This document shows positions 45,889 to 57,406 of a stretch of 64,000 nucleotides of DNA, one piece after another. The stretch is taken from NCBI GenBank assembly GCA_023105745.1, contig JALGQZ010000018.1, positions 21,722,132 to 21,786,131 on the forward strand, read 5' to 3'. The translations under genes and the position numbers were made by a program. The notes under the pieces were generated by a model. The model was not told the DNA's origin, did no database searches, and saw nothing but the letters and a program-made list of their open reading frames with translations. The stretch comes from Austropuccinia psidii (lineage: Eukaryota; Basidiomycota; Pucciniomycetes; Pucciniales; Sphaerophragmiaceae). Position 1 is the first letter of the stretch; every line of letters begins with the position of its first letter.

Positions 45889-48770
45889 TGTCAGGCTGAG
45901 TCTATATTGAAGTGGTAATGAGAGTATTTACAACTAGAATTATCACTGTGACACGTAGAAAATTGATTAAAAATAAGGGTGTTTGATTTAAAAGATGATT
46001 TATAATATATTTAAAGGGTTCTACTATTGAAGAATAGTGGTGGTGAGCGCTATTGAGAACTGTCAGGCTGAGTCTATGATAAAGGTGTATATGAGTATTT
46101 ACAAGCTTTAACTATGACTGTGACACGGTAAAAATGGTTTTAAAAGATGATAAGATTGATAATAAATGATTTAATTTAAGATTTAAAGGGCTTTACTATA
46201 GAGATATAGTGGTGGTGAGCGCTGTTGAAAGCCCTGGGTGCAGCTTTACCTGTTGGATTACAATAATAAAGACTACAATACTTTAAATTAAGAGTATACC
46301 TGATTATTTAACCAAGAGTAAAACTGTTTTTGACAGTTTACTACGTAGGTTATTCAAGAGCAGGATGAGGAAAGGGTTTTGGCTGTGAAAAGCCCTCCTT
46401 TTATCCTGAAATTGAGGTGGAAAGGCTGCTAGACCTTTCCACGTAGAGGAAGTGAAGATTTTTCACTCTCTATGACAGGCTTGTGGTTTGCAAATAACCT
46501 GTATACCCTGTATTGGGCTCAGATGTGGTTTTGAAACCACATCTGGGCAGTTTTCACCAATACAGGGTGAAAATTTTCATCTGGGGACCTCACAGCCTGA
46601 TTCTGACGTGTATGACGCGTAGAATGCTGTACGGAAACTGTATGGGACCCCAGTATTGACTGACATATGAGGTATTGAAGTAAAAACATGCTTTTTCGTC
46701 TATTTGACACCTCATATTCATGGTTATGGGATATTATCCCATGGTAAGGCTGTATCTGACAGCAGGTGGGATTTTGACCTTAAAGTGGTCATACCTCTGT
46801 CAGTTTTTGAGATATCAAGCTCAAAGTTGGTTCATTGAATAGCCCTGTATGAGTCCTACACAATGGTACCCAACTTGACATGGTTATCATTAAATATGAC
46901 AAAGTTATCCCATGTACGAGTATTTTTGTACATTGGCGTGGTCTGGTCAAAAGATGTATTAAGCTTGTTTGGTCAATAACTTCTGTTGTAGTTGAGTTAT
47001 GAGGAAATGGATGGCACCATCAGATAGCCCTGATCTTGCTCTTTCCAAAAAGACCTCACTTTAGGTATCTCACACTAAAACTGTAAAAGTTAGATGAGAG
47101 GTGAATGTTTTGTTCACCCTTATTTGGTCTGAATTTGACCATAACTCAAGTAATACTGGTGCTAGCTCAGTTTGGCTGGCACCATTAGATAGCCCTGGCT
47201 TAGAGCTTCATTTTGAATACCCATTTGATGGGGTTAAGCCTCTCCTTCTAGATTTTAGATGAGAGGTGAAAATTAAGGTTTATGCTCAGCAATAACTTTG
47301 AGCAGGAATAACTTTGTTATTTCTTGTCCTATGGTGATGGGACTTATATTTTCAGGAAGAGGTGAGTTTCCTCTTTCTTTTGATACCTTTTGAGCTAATT
47401 TGGCTCAGATCCATGTTTTGGTGGTATTTTGGCTATACCATTAGTTTATGGTATTTTGGCTGTCATGCTTGGGCTCTGGTTTTGAGTCACAGGCTGACAA
47501 GAACCCAGGGTGCAATCTTACCAGTTGGGTTACTATAATAAGAGTTACAATAATTCAATATATAATTATACCTGTTTATTACCCAAGAGTAAAACTGTTT
47601 TTGACAGTTTACTACGTAGGGTATTCAAGAGCAGGATGATGGAAGGCTTTTGGCTGTGAAAAGCCCTCCTTTTATCCTGAAATTGAGGTGGAAAGGCTGC
47701 TAGACCTTTCCACGTAGAGGAAGTGAAGATTTTTCACTCTCTATGACAGGCTTGTGGTTTGCAAACAGCCTGTATACCCTGTATTGGGCTCAGATGTGGT
47801 TTTGAAACCACATCTGGGCAGTTTTCACCAATACAGGGTGAAAATTTTCATCTGGGGACCTCACAGCCTGATTCTGACGTGTATGACGCGTAGAATGCTG
47901 TACAGAAACTGTATGGGACCCCAGTATTGACTGACATATGAGGTATTGAAGTAAAAACATGCTTCTTCGTCTATTTGACACCTCATATTCATGGTTATGG
48001 GATATTATCCCATGGTAAGGCTGTATCTGACAGCAGGTGGGATCTTGACCTTAAAATGGTCATAACTCTGTCAGTGTTTAAGATATCAAGCTCAAAGTTG
48101 GTTCATTGAATATCTCTGTATGGGCTCAACACAATGGTACCCAACTTGACATGGTTATCATTAAATATGACAAAGGCATCCCATGTACAAGTATTTTTGT
48201 ACATTGGCGTGGTCTGGGCAAAAGCTGTATTAAGCTTGTTTGGCCAATACCTTCTGTTGTAGTTGAGCTATGAGGAAATGGATGGCACCATCAGATAGCT
48301 CTGATTGTTCTCTTTCCAAAAAGACCCCACTTTAGGTATCTCACACTAAAACTGTAAAAGTTAGATGAGAGGTGAATGTTTTGTTCAACCTTATTTGGTC
48401 TGAATTTGACCATAACTCAAGTAATACTGGTGCTAGCTCAGTTTGGCTAGCACCATTAGATAGCCCTGGCTTAGAGCTTCATTTTGAATACCCATTTGAT
48501 GGGGTTAAGCCTCTCCTTCTAGATTTTAGATGAGAGGTGAAAATTAAGGTTTATGCTCAGCAATAACTTTGAGCAGGAATAACTTTGTTATTTCTTGTCC
48601 TATGGTGATGGGACTTATATTTTCGGAAAGAGGTGAGTTTTTTCTTTCTTTTGATACCTTTTGAGCTAATTTGGCTCAGCTCCATGTTTTGGTGGTATCT
48701 TGGCTATACCATTGGTTTATGGTATTTTGGCTGTCATGCTTGTGCTCTGGTTTTGAGTCACAGGCTGACA
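45889..48770 (-). repeat. 5' LTR of D, split by a solo LTR
   Basis: It consists of 45889-46060 plus 47500-48770, about 1.44 kb together. Its ends are TGTCAG and CTGACA. Confidence 0.88.
46061..47499 (-). repeat. Solo D-type LTR inside the D 5' LTR
   Basis: It is 1439 bp, flanked by AGAAC at 46056-46060 and 47500-47504. It has no internal sequence, so it is an LTR-LTR recombination remnant of a later insertion. Confidence 0.9.
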
Positions 48771-49005
48771 GGTGAAAATTAAGGTTTATGCTCAGCAATA
48801 ACTTTGAGCAGGAATAACTTTGTTATTTCTTGTCCTATGGTGATGGGACTTATATTTTCAGAAAGAGGTGAGTTTCCTCTTTCTTTTGATACCTTTTGAG
48901 CTTATTTGGCTCAGCTCCATGTTTTGGTGGTATCTTGGCTATACCATTGGTTTATGGTATTTTGGCTGTCATGCTTGTGCTCTGGTTTTGAGTCACAGGC
49001 TGACA
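48771..49005 (-). repeat. 235-bp extra LTR piece at the outer end of D
   Basis: It repeats the last 235 plus-strand bases of the LTR (GGTGAAAATTAAGG to CTGACA) and sits between the full LTR and the target duplication GGTAT. It was therefore part of the inserted molecule or arose within it. Confidence 0.85.
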
Positions 49006-49612
49006 GGTATAACCAGATGGAGCGGTAAGTTTTTTTTTTTGTATAAAAAAAGGAAATATTTAATATATTGATTTGTTTGTATTATTTATTTATTTTTAAG
49101 TATTTTGAGCAAGCTGATTTGATTCAAACCTTGCAATGACGTTTGCAATACCAAATTTGATGAATAATAAAATAAAAATAAAAAAAATATTTATTATTAT
49201 TATTATTTATTTTATTTTATCCTTAGTTTTTTTTATAGTCTGATATCTTTGTCGGATCCTGTCTATTAAGTCAAGTGCTGGGTTATCTGAAGAATTATTA
49301 TTAATTTTATTTTTTATTTCAACTTATAAGCTCATTAGAGCTTTCAGAGTTGATTCATCGATTGAATGTGTTCTTTTTTTTTACATGCTAATTTGAGCGA
49401 TATAATTTAATTAATTATATTTTTTTTATCTTGAGTGTTCTGGCTTGGTAATGAATAAAAAAAAGACACTAAAGAACATATCTTTCCCTTAAGTGAACTG
49501 TGCCCCATAAAAATTGAACAAATGAAAAAATAATAAAAATAAAAATAATAAAAAACTAAATAAATAAATAAAAATAAAAAATAATAAAAAACTAAATAAA
49601 TAAGTAAAAATA

Positions 49613-49654
<42 letters not shown>

Positions 49655-49843
49655 ATAAAACTAAAAAATAAAAATAAAAATCAACAAAATAGTCTAATAA
49701 CTAGATAAATGAATCCAAATATATATATATATATAACAGTGTAAGTGGATTAACACATATTACTCCTTTGGGGTTTAAGCTTTGATCCCTTTTTGGACTT
49801 ATTTCTTTCAAATTTGGAAGACATTTCACTTTGAGATTTATGA
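49006..49843 (+). other. A3 spacer holding the end of the antisense gene
   Basis: GGTAT (duplication) is followed by 14 coding bases and the donor GTAAGT at 49025. A possible acceptor TTTTTAAG lies near 49100. The rest is AT-rich with TAA repeats at 49545-49660 and no gene. Confidence 0.5.
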
Positions 49844-51179
49844 TTAAAAAATAAATAACTGTTTTTTGATTTTATGCTTGAGAACTCTGAGAGGAAGAGG
49901 AATTTTCTCTTGATGATTATTATAAGTAAGTTTAAGATTAACTTCAATTTTATTTCTTGTGGCATATTCATTATTTTGATTTCTGATGGAGAACTTTCTG
50001 ATTTTTGTACTTCTAGTAATGCTTCTCTCTCTAGAAATATGTATTGGTTTGGCCAAAGTGTTATCATGCGGGATTTCAGACATCTGGCCTGAATGAATGG
50101 TATTTTCTCGTGGAAGTTGAGAGTTATTCAACTCCAATCTCTGGGCCCAATTTGTTGTTTCAAATTGTTGGTTACCCATATCAAAGAATGCATCATACAG
50201 CTTCAAAATTTCTTTTTCTTCAGAGGTTAACTGGTCTTGGCATGTTTGTTCAAAGTTAGCTGAAGGTTGGTTTTCATTGTATTCTTTCTTCAAAATTCCC
50301 TCAGATGGATTTTTGTCCATTTCTGTTGAGAATGTGACGTCATAATTTGAGGGTTCATGAATCCTTCCGTGCAAGTGGGTATTTTGAGGATTTATATCCC
50401 AATTTTGATTAAGTTGTTGAATAAAGAGGGGAGGAACCTCCTGTTTTGTGATTGATGCTTGAGGTTGAGATAACAGTTCATTATCCAAAGGGTTTCGTTT
50501 GAATATTTCTTCCCGAAAAGCTTGGATTTCTTCTTCTGGATTAGGAAAGGTGTGTGTATTATTTAAGTTGTTCCCTTGTTTGAAAAGTCCAGAAAATAGG
50601 TCTGGAATATCATCTATAAATAAGCCATTTTCAGATATTAATGTATCCTGAATTGGATTCTTGTCCCTCTCAAATAAATTGAATTCTTTTGATTTTGTAA
50701 TGTTGGATTATTTTTGATTTTCTTCTGAAAGGTCTTCATTAGCTTTATGAGTGTGTTCCATTTCATAAATTCCTTCTGAATGGAAGGTGTTTACTTTGAA
50801 GGTACTAAGGCTGTTTTCCCCCTCCTCTTCTTCTTTTGAGTGGTAAAGTTCTCCCTTTTTCTTCATTTCTTCTTCTCCTTCTATGCCAATATGTTGTGAA
50901 TTTTCACTTTCCTTGTCTTCTATTGATGACTTAGGAATACTCTTTATAACAAAAAAGTAATGACAAAATTTCTTCCCCAAAATTAAATGGTTTGATGATC
51001 CTTCAACTGTAAATGGTAAGTAAATGGTTTCATCAGTTAACATAACAATCTGTACTTTTTTCATTAAAATTTTATGTTTTGTTTTATTTTCTTCTTGGGC
51101 TTCATTCCAATACTTAATCCAATTTTTAATGGCAAAATATTTTCTTCTAGGCTTGGGTTCATAATTTCCATAACAGGAT
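49844..51179 (-). pseudogene. A3 gag, C-terminal half
   Basis: It continues the gag interrupted at 60202. It contains the end of the second protease-shaped domain (LILGKKFCHYF), acidic linker and basic tail, in several frames with stops. The break inside the codons for VGWEEYPVM is exactly the G target site. Confidence 0.75.
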
Positions 51180-51184
51180 ATTCC

Positions 51185-51946
51185 TGTCACAGGGGCTCTT
51201 CGAAGTGAAGAGGGCCTGGCACTCAGTAAACTGGGACTCACTTATGGAGGGCTCAAAGATAAGATAAGATGAGATACACTTAAGAGTGTTAAAGATAAAT
51301 TGCTAAAGAATAAATATAAGAAAAAGCAGCAACAAAGGATAAGAGTAAAAGAATAGAAGAGCCAACCACAAACAAGTCCAAGTCCACTGTTTCAACCTGT
51401 CAGAATGGAAAGAGAAGGGTTAATAAGGATATGGCCACCCAACTCATACTGTACAGGCAAAGAGAGAAAAGGCAAAGACTAACTTAAAATTAAATAATTA
51501 TAATACCCAAAATAAGGATAAGAATAATTATGAAATAATAAATAAACTAAATTAATTAACTGGGGAAAAGTCCGCAGGGGGAAGAAAGAGGGGCTGGTAT
51601 ATGTGAGAATCACCAGCCCTGATCCAGAGGAAGAATTTTCATGAGAATATTTGATGATTGAATTGAGTCTGGCCAATACAGGTCCTGTACGGCTGTACAG
51701 AACCTGTACAAGAGGTGTGGTGTATTGAAGTGATCATACAGTTTCAAGTTGGTGTATTGAAACTGTATTGGGTGAAACCAGCCTGTACAGGTATTGACAG
51801 GCTGTATTGAGGTACCAAGCTGTATGCATGTTTCAGAATGAAGATTGCTGAAATTGAATTCTGATACAAATGCTGGATCTGCTGATTTGAGGTGTTTGAG
51901 TGGGTGTGTGAATGAATACCCTTACCCCTGATGAGTGGTTGTTACA
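51185..51946 (-). repeat. 3' LTR of G
   Basis: On the plus strand it begins TGTCACAGGGGC and ends GTTGTTACA. On the minus strand the polypurine tract CAAGAGGGGGATAC (51960-51947) precedes it. Confidence 0.9.
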
Positions 51947-51960
51947 GTATCCCCCTCTTG

Positions 51961-53677
51961 GAACTGGTGGGCTCCTGAACACCATAATACCCTGCCATTG
52001 TTGAGTGGCATCTCACTACCCCACACAATGCTTTGAAAAGTTTTCTTTTGACCATTATCTCGAAATCCTTCTCCATCTCTTCTCCGTCAATTAAATTTAT
52101 TTCCCCCTTCTTTAACTTTGAGTAAATACCCCACTTCAAACTGTTCTTTCTTCTGATTTCAACAGCTGACGTCCTTGGGGCGTGGCCTTGGGTTGTATCC
52201 CAAAATGATGGCCACTGAGCTCTTGTGCTCAAAGAATGGTGCCAGATGAGTATATGAAGTGTACTCATCTGGCCAGCCCAATCAAATAAAATGATGATGA
52301 CAAGAATTCAGGGGTCTTGTCCCCAATGGCCTTCAAAATGCCTCAACCAGCCCTTTATAGTGATTTTGGGCTGGTGCCTTCTCTATGGAGGATCTTGAGG
52401 ATCCTTGAATTTATGGCCATTTTGGCCTTTTTTGGATCCTTGGTATCTTTGGGTGAAACTTTGGTCCATGGCCTTTTATGGCCAAAATGGGGGTTTTGCA
52501 GTTTTCTGGCCTTTTTGGCCTTTTGAAGTCTTTGGGGTCTTACGGTCCGCGGGCCGTACGCCGCGGTCCGTGGGCCGTGGGCCGTGGACTGTACGCCGCG
52601 GTCCGCGGTCCGTGGGGGTTATTGGAAGCCCCCAGGGCCCAAATTTGCTGGGGACCTAAAATGGCCCAAAAAAGAAGATTTCACCTTATATGGCCTGGAC
52701 CCATTGGTGGGGTCCAGGACCACCAAGAACTTGGCCTCCCCCAAACTTGCAGGGGAGGCCCCCCATGCTGACTCCAGCCCCCAAAGGGGCCTTGGACCTT
52801 GACATTGAGAGGGTTTGAGGGGGGCCATGATTGACTTGTGGCCCAAATTCCCTTGAGGTCAAACTTTTGATTTGACGTGGACCTGACGATTTGGGTGGAG
52901 TGAAATCCAGTGTCTTGTTCCTGTTTACGGTTGGTTTGACTCCTATTCATGCTCTTATAACAACTAATAAATGAGATAAAATAAAATGATTAAAATAATA
53001 AACGAACCTCCCAATACGTGATTTGGAAGGGGATGCTGCTGCTTCCAATGAAAATAAAAAGAAATAAAAGAAAGAAAAATAATAAGAGAAAATGAGAGTA
53101 AATAAAGAAATAAAGAAAAATTCCTGATGGTTGGTCCTTCTTGTGGTGAGTTGCTTGATTCTGGCCAAAAAAGTGTCTGAAAAATGAAAACCAAGCATTT
53201 GATGCTCACAGAGTGGCCAAGGTGATGTTTTACAAGAAGTAGAACCCTCAGGGATGCATACCAGGAGATGGAACTTACTTTAATAACTTCCACTCCCCAC
53301 CAAGCACCATAAAATTGAAAAAGATTGCCATAATGACTTCTGAGATGAATTGCCATAAATGGCTTCTGAGAAGAATTGCCGTAAATGACTTGGAGTAATG
53401 AATGTCTTGAATTATGATGATTGGCATAAATTGAAATAATAATAAAGAAAGAAATGAAAAAATAAAGAAAGAAAACATTGGGCCATATCTTGATAAGGTC
53501 CAAATCGGAGGGTATTGATGTTGTATGCTTCCTGAACCTGTCCAAAGAAATGACAAGTGCTCACAAAGTGGCCAAGGTGATGCTTACAACAACATATGGG
53601 TAGAATACCCCCTTAAAGGTGCATGCCAGGAGAGGAACTTACTTTCATAGCTTCTTCTCCCCACCAAGCACCATAAA
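51961..53677 (-). other. G 3' region
   Basis: It is non-coding. It contains a GC-rich repeat block (52543-52616) and a diverged tandem duplication of about 355 bp: plus-strand copies near 53205 and 53560 both read GTGGCCAAGGTGATG, then GGAACTTACTTT and CCCCACCAAGCACCATAAA. Short frames here are by-products of composition. Confidence 0.6.
52543..52616. repeat. GC-rich palindromic tandem block
   Basis: Repeated GGTCCG(C/T)GGGCCGT words with several CCGCGG palindromes form the only very GC-rich tract in the window. Confidence 0.75.
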
Positions 53678-54196
53678 TCAAAATCTTGAGGTATTTGGAC
53701 CAGGCTTGTCTGGATACAATGAATGGAAATCCTTGACAAGGTCTGGTGAGTTGATAAGGTTGGAAGATGGTTCCCAAGTGGTTCTTTCTGGGTCTTCACT
53801 GAATCCTTTCCACTCTACAAGATACCATAATTTACCTCTTTTGAGTTTTGAGTCCAGAACCTGAGCCACTTCCCATTCTTCTTGCTCTTCCACTAAAACT
53901 GGTGGTGGAGGCAATTGATGACAATTTGGGATAGCTGAATGCTTGACTGGTTCTAATAAGGACACATGGAATACAGGGTGAACTGTCTTCCATTGCTGAG
54001 GCAACTTGAGGTGATATGCATGGCTGCCAATCTTCTTAAGAACTTCAAAGGGTCCCAACCATCTTTCTGATAATTTCTTGGTGGGTCTTGTTGTCTTGAT
54101 GTTCTTGGAAGCTAGCCATACTTCGTCCCCAGGTTGGAAATCAGGTGGAATTGCCCTATTTCTATCTGCATACTTCTTGAATCTCCTTATTGCTGA
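53678..54196 (-). pseudogene. G pol C-terminus with chromodomain, after an in-frame stop
   Basis: It is the same frame as pol, separated by TAG at 54199-54197. It contains the integrase C-terminal region (GDEVWLAS, LSERWLGPFEVLKK) and a chromodomain (LWYLVEWKGF, ERTTWEPSSNL). Chromodomains direct integration to particular chromatin. There is no start codon of its own near the stop, so it would need readthrough. Confidence 0.8.
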
Positions 54197-57100
54197 CTAT
54201 AATTCTTCTTTGACAACTTGCTGTACTGATTGGAGTTTTGTTGATAACTTTCCTGCAGGTGAGTCTTGAGAAATATGGATTGAGTCAAAGCTGGGATTTC
54301 TTCCATAAATGGTGAAAAAAGGTGATTGCTTGGTTGATGAATGTTCTGCATTTTTATAGGCAAATTCAGCCAGAGGGAGCCAGGTGTACCAGTCATCTTG
54401 ATGATAGCTGACATACATCCAAAGGTACTGTTCTAGTATCTGATTTACCCTCTCTGTCTGTCCATCTGTTTCAGGGTGAAAGGCAGTTGAAAGATCTCTT
54501 GATATCTTGAGCTGCTGACACAATTGAGTCCAGAATGATGAAACAAATAAGGATCCTCTATCACTTACAATACTGACTGGAAGTCCATGCTTGGAAAATA
54601 CATGACTAATGAAGATTTGAGCTAAATCCAGAGCAGTGATTGTGCCATAAGTTGGAATGAATATTGCCATTTTTGAGAATCTGTCCACAACTACTAAAAT
54701 TGAATCAAATTTGTTTGACAGTGGCAATTGAGTGATGAAGTCCATTGATAATGAATTCCAAGGACCAGACGGAATTGAAAGAGGTTTGAGTAATCCAAAC
54801 TTCTTGTGATGAATGTTCTTGTTTCTTGAAAATTGCTGACATGAGGACACATAGTCCTTGATGAATTGATTCATGCCAGCCAAATAAAAATCCCTCTTGA
54901 TGAGCTTGAGGGTCTTCTTTTGGCCAGGATGGCCAGCCAATGGTGAGTCATGACGCTTTTGAAGAATATTGAGTTGAAGTTCTTCATTGCTTGGGATTAC
55001 CACTCTCTCTTTGAATAATAATAACTTGGCTTGAGGTTCAAGAGAATAATCTGGAACTGATTCACCTCTTGCTAGTTGCTTGATTATTTCTTTGTAGTCT
55101 TTGTCTTGCCATACTTCTTTTTGAATCTTGTCCACTAAATCTGAGAAAATTTCCACTTTGATTGAGAAGAATCTTGATTCTTGAATTCCATCTTGCTTAA
55201 GTACTTGATGAAAATTCTGAGGATTCTTGCTGATGAAGTCCACCCCCCTCTCTGGGTACACGTCGTCCCAACGTGACAAGGCATCTGGTAAAGTGGCCAG
55301 CCTGCCTGGGCGGTAAGTGATAGTGAAATGAAATTCTGAGAGAAATTCAGCCCAATGGGCCTGTCGACGAGTAAGAACTTTGGAAGACATGAAATACTGC
55401 AAGGAAGAGTGGTCTGTCAAGACCTCAAAAGGATTGGAAAGAGAAAGAAGAAATGCTCTCCAGTGCTTGAGAGCCCAAACTATGCCAAGGAGTTCCTTGT
55501 CATGAATTTCATAGTTGAGTTCAGCTGGTAAGAGCTTGCGACTATCAAATGCAATGAGGTGCTTTCCTGAGTCATTCACCTGGCTCAGTACGGCGCCCAA
55601 AGCATAATCAGAAGCATCAGTCTCTACTATAGTAGGTAGAGAAGGATTAAAGTGAGATAAGATAGGAGCAGAGGTGAAAGCTTCTTTGAGTGCTTGAAAC
55701 TGACTAAGAGCTTCCTCATTGAAGATGAAAAGAGAATCTTTTTTAAGGAGGGAAGTGAGAGAAGTGATTTTTTTAGAATAATTTTTAATGAAACGTTGAT
55801 AAAAATTGGCAAAGCCAAGGAAAGATTGAAGGGCCTTGATGTTTTTGGGCTGAGGCCAATTGAGGATTTGCTGAACTTTTGAAGAATCCATCTTGAAGCC
55901 ATCACTTGAAACAACATAGCCCAAGTATTCCACACTTGAGGCATGGAATACACACTTGGAGGCTTTGGCAAACAGATTATTGTCCCTCAGTCTTTGGAGG
56001 ACAGAGGCCACATGTTTGACATGCTCCTCCTCAGAACTGGAACAGACCATAATATCATCTAGATAAACCACAACAAACACATCCAAAAAATCTGAAAAGA
56101 TATCATTTACTAGATTTTGGAAAGAAGCAGGAGAATTGGTCAAACCAAATGGCATGACCAAATACTCATAACTGCCATATTTGGTTCTAAAGGCAGTTAA
56201 GTGCTCATCCCCCTCTTTGATTCTCAGAAGGTTATATGCACCACGCAAATCTATCTTGGAGAAGATAGTGGAACCGTTGAATACAGTAAGAAGCTGGTTC
56301 ATAGGAGGAACAGGGTATCTGTTCTTCCTAGTGACAGCATTGAGTTTGTGGTAGTCAACACACAAACGAAGACCTCCATCCTTTTTATTGACAATAAGGA
56401 CAGGTGCTCCTGTTGAAGAGGAGCTTGGTCTAATAAAACCTTTCTCTACATTCTCTGAAATGTAGGCCCGCAGTGTTTCTGACTCTTGATTTGATAATGA
56501 GTAGATAACACCCATTGGAGGTAGAAGACCCTCCAATTCGATATGGTGATCACAGGCGCGGTGTGGAGGAAGTTTCTCTGCTTTCACCTTGGAGAATACA
56601 TCCAAATATTGGTGATAAGCAGGAGGAACAACCTTCAACACAGTTTCAATTTCTTCTGGCTCTTCCTCCTCATCCCACTGCTCCTCCAGGGATGCATGAA
56701 AAGATAAGGGAGGAAGGTCCATATCCCCTTGGAAGAGATGAAGTGAAGATATGGCAACATCTTCTCCAACATCCTTTATCTCTTTGAAGACTTCATCTCT
56801 TGATGGAAGTAATGACTGAGAGGGAATTATGGAAGGGATATGGACAGAAGAAGGAATGGAAGGTGTCTTAAGTTCACCAGCCAGAGCAACACTGTTGACA
56901 GCAGTGGCTAAGTCATTACTAGTAGAAGGAATAATACCACTAGAATCCTTATGATTAGAATCATAGGTGATCAATCCATTTTTCCAATCAATAATGGGAT
57001 TGAAATGGTAAAGGAAATCATAGCCCAATATCAGGTCTTCTCCCTTGGGTGAATCTATGATAAAGAAGTCCCATTCAAAGCTTGGGAAGGAAGGAAAGTC

Positions 57101-57406
57101 AACTACCCACTTGGTATAATGGGTGATGACCAAGGCAGGGGATTCATTAGAATCCAAAATGAAAAGAGGAATCTTTTCAGGGAGCTCTGACATAGTCAAT
57201 GAGTACTTGAGAACAAAATTCTTTGCAATAAAAGAGTTTGTAGCACCAGAATCAATGAGAATACTATAAAAAATATCAGAGACAGAAGAGAAAATAAGAA
57301 ACTTTAAAGATTTCTTGACACTAGTATTCAGAGTGCACAATTGTGCTCTTGAAGGAAATAAGTGAGAACCATTGAACACATCATGATCCCCGCTCAGGCT
57401 TTTCCC
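54197..57406 (-). CDS. pol: G pol: protease, RT, RNase H, integrase
   Basis: It is entered by -1 slippage at 57406-57400; the frame has no early ATG. Numbering from the GTG at 57379: protease DSGA at 43; RT with YLDD near 438; RNase H TDASD near 591; integrase zinc finger with HDSPLAGH near 808, but the last Cys is Phe (SCQQF); core D near 878 (MDFI), D (SDRG) and E near 973 (QTERV). About 1060 codons precede the TAG that removes the chromodomain. Confidence 0.9.
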   Translation of the reverse strand, partial: GKSLSGDHDVFNGSHLFPSRAQLCTLNTSVKKSLKFLIFSSVSDIFYSILIDSGATNSFIAKNFVLKYSLTMSELPEKIPLFILDSNESPALVITHYTKWVVDFPSFPSFEWDFFIIDSPKGEDLILGYDFLYHFNPIIDWKNGLITYDSNHKDSSGIIPSTSNDLATAVNSVALAGELKTPSIPSSVHIPSIIPSQSLLPSRDEVFKEIKDVGEDVAISSLHLFQGDMDLPPLSFHASLEEQWDEEEEPEEIETVLKVVPPAYHQYLDVFSKVKAEKLPPHRACDHHIELEGLLPPMGVIYSLSNQESETLRAYISENVEKGFIRPSSSSTGAPVLIVNKKDGGLRLCVDYHKLNAVTRKNRYPVPPMNQLLTVFNGSTIFSKIDLRGAYNLLRIKEGDEHLTAFRTKYGSYEYLVMPFGLTNSPASFQNLVNDIFSDFLDVFVVVYLDDIMVCSSSEEEHVKHVASVLQRLRDNNLFAKASKCVFHASSVEYLGYVVSSDGFKMDSSKVQQILNWPQPKNIKALQSFLGFANFYQRFIKNYSKKITSLTSLLKKDSLFIFNEEALSQFQALKEAFTSAPILSHFNPSLPTIVETDASDYALGAVLSQVNDSGKHLIAFDSRKLLPAELNYEIHDKELLGIVWALKHWRAFLLSLSNPFEVLTDHSSLQYFMSSKVLTRRQAHWAEFLSEFHFTITYRPGRLATLPDALSRWDDVYPERGVDFISKNPQNFHQVLKQDGIQESRFFSIKVEIFSDLVDKIQKEVWQDKDYKEIIKQLARGESVPDYSLEPQAKLLLFKERVVIPSNEELQLNILQKRHDSPLAGHPGQKKTLKLIKRDFYLAGMNQFIKDYVSSCQQFSRNKNIHHKKFGLLKPLSIPSGPWNSLSMDFITQLPLSNKFDSILVVVDRFSKMAIFIPTYGTITALDLAQIFISHVFSKHGLPVSIVSDRGSLFVSSFWTQLCQQLKISRDLSTAFHPETDGQTERVNQILEQYLWMYVSYHQDDWYTWLPLAEFAYKNAEHSSTKQSPFFTIYGRNPSFDSIHISQDSPAGKLSTKLQSVQQVVKEEL

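Larger units (their letters stand above)
39256..49005 (-). mobile_element. D: family D retrotransposon with extra LTR copies
   Basis: It is flanked by GGTAT at 39251-39255 and 49006-49010. Minus-strand order: 235-bp LTR piece, 5' LTR (containing a solo LTR), leader with intron, overlapping frame A and gag, deleted pol, PPT, 3' LTR. It lacks RNase H and the integrase core. Confidence 0.9.

Noticed and set aside
52317..52950. Cluster of short ORFs in the G 3' region
   Set aside because: The frames come from the GC-rich repeat and flanking high-GC sequence. They occur in several frames and strands with no domain and are best treated as composition.
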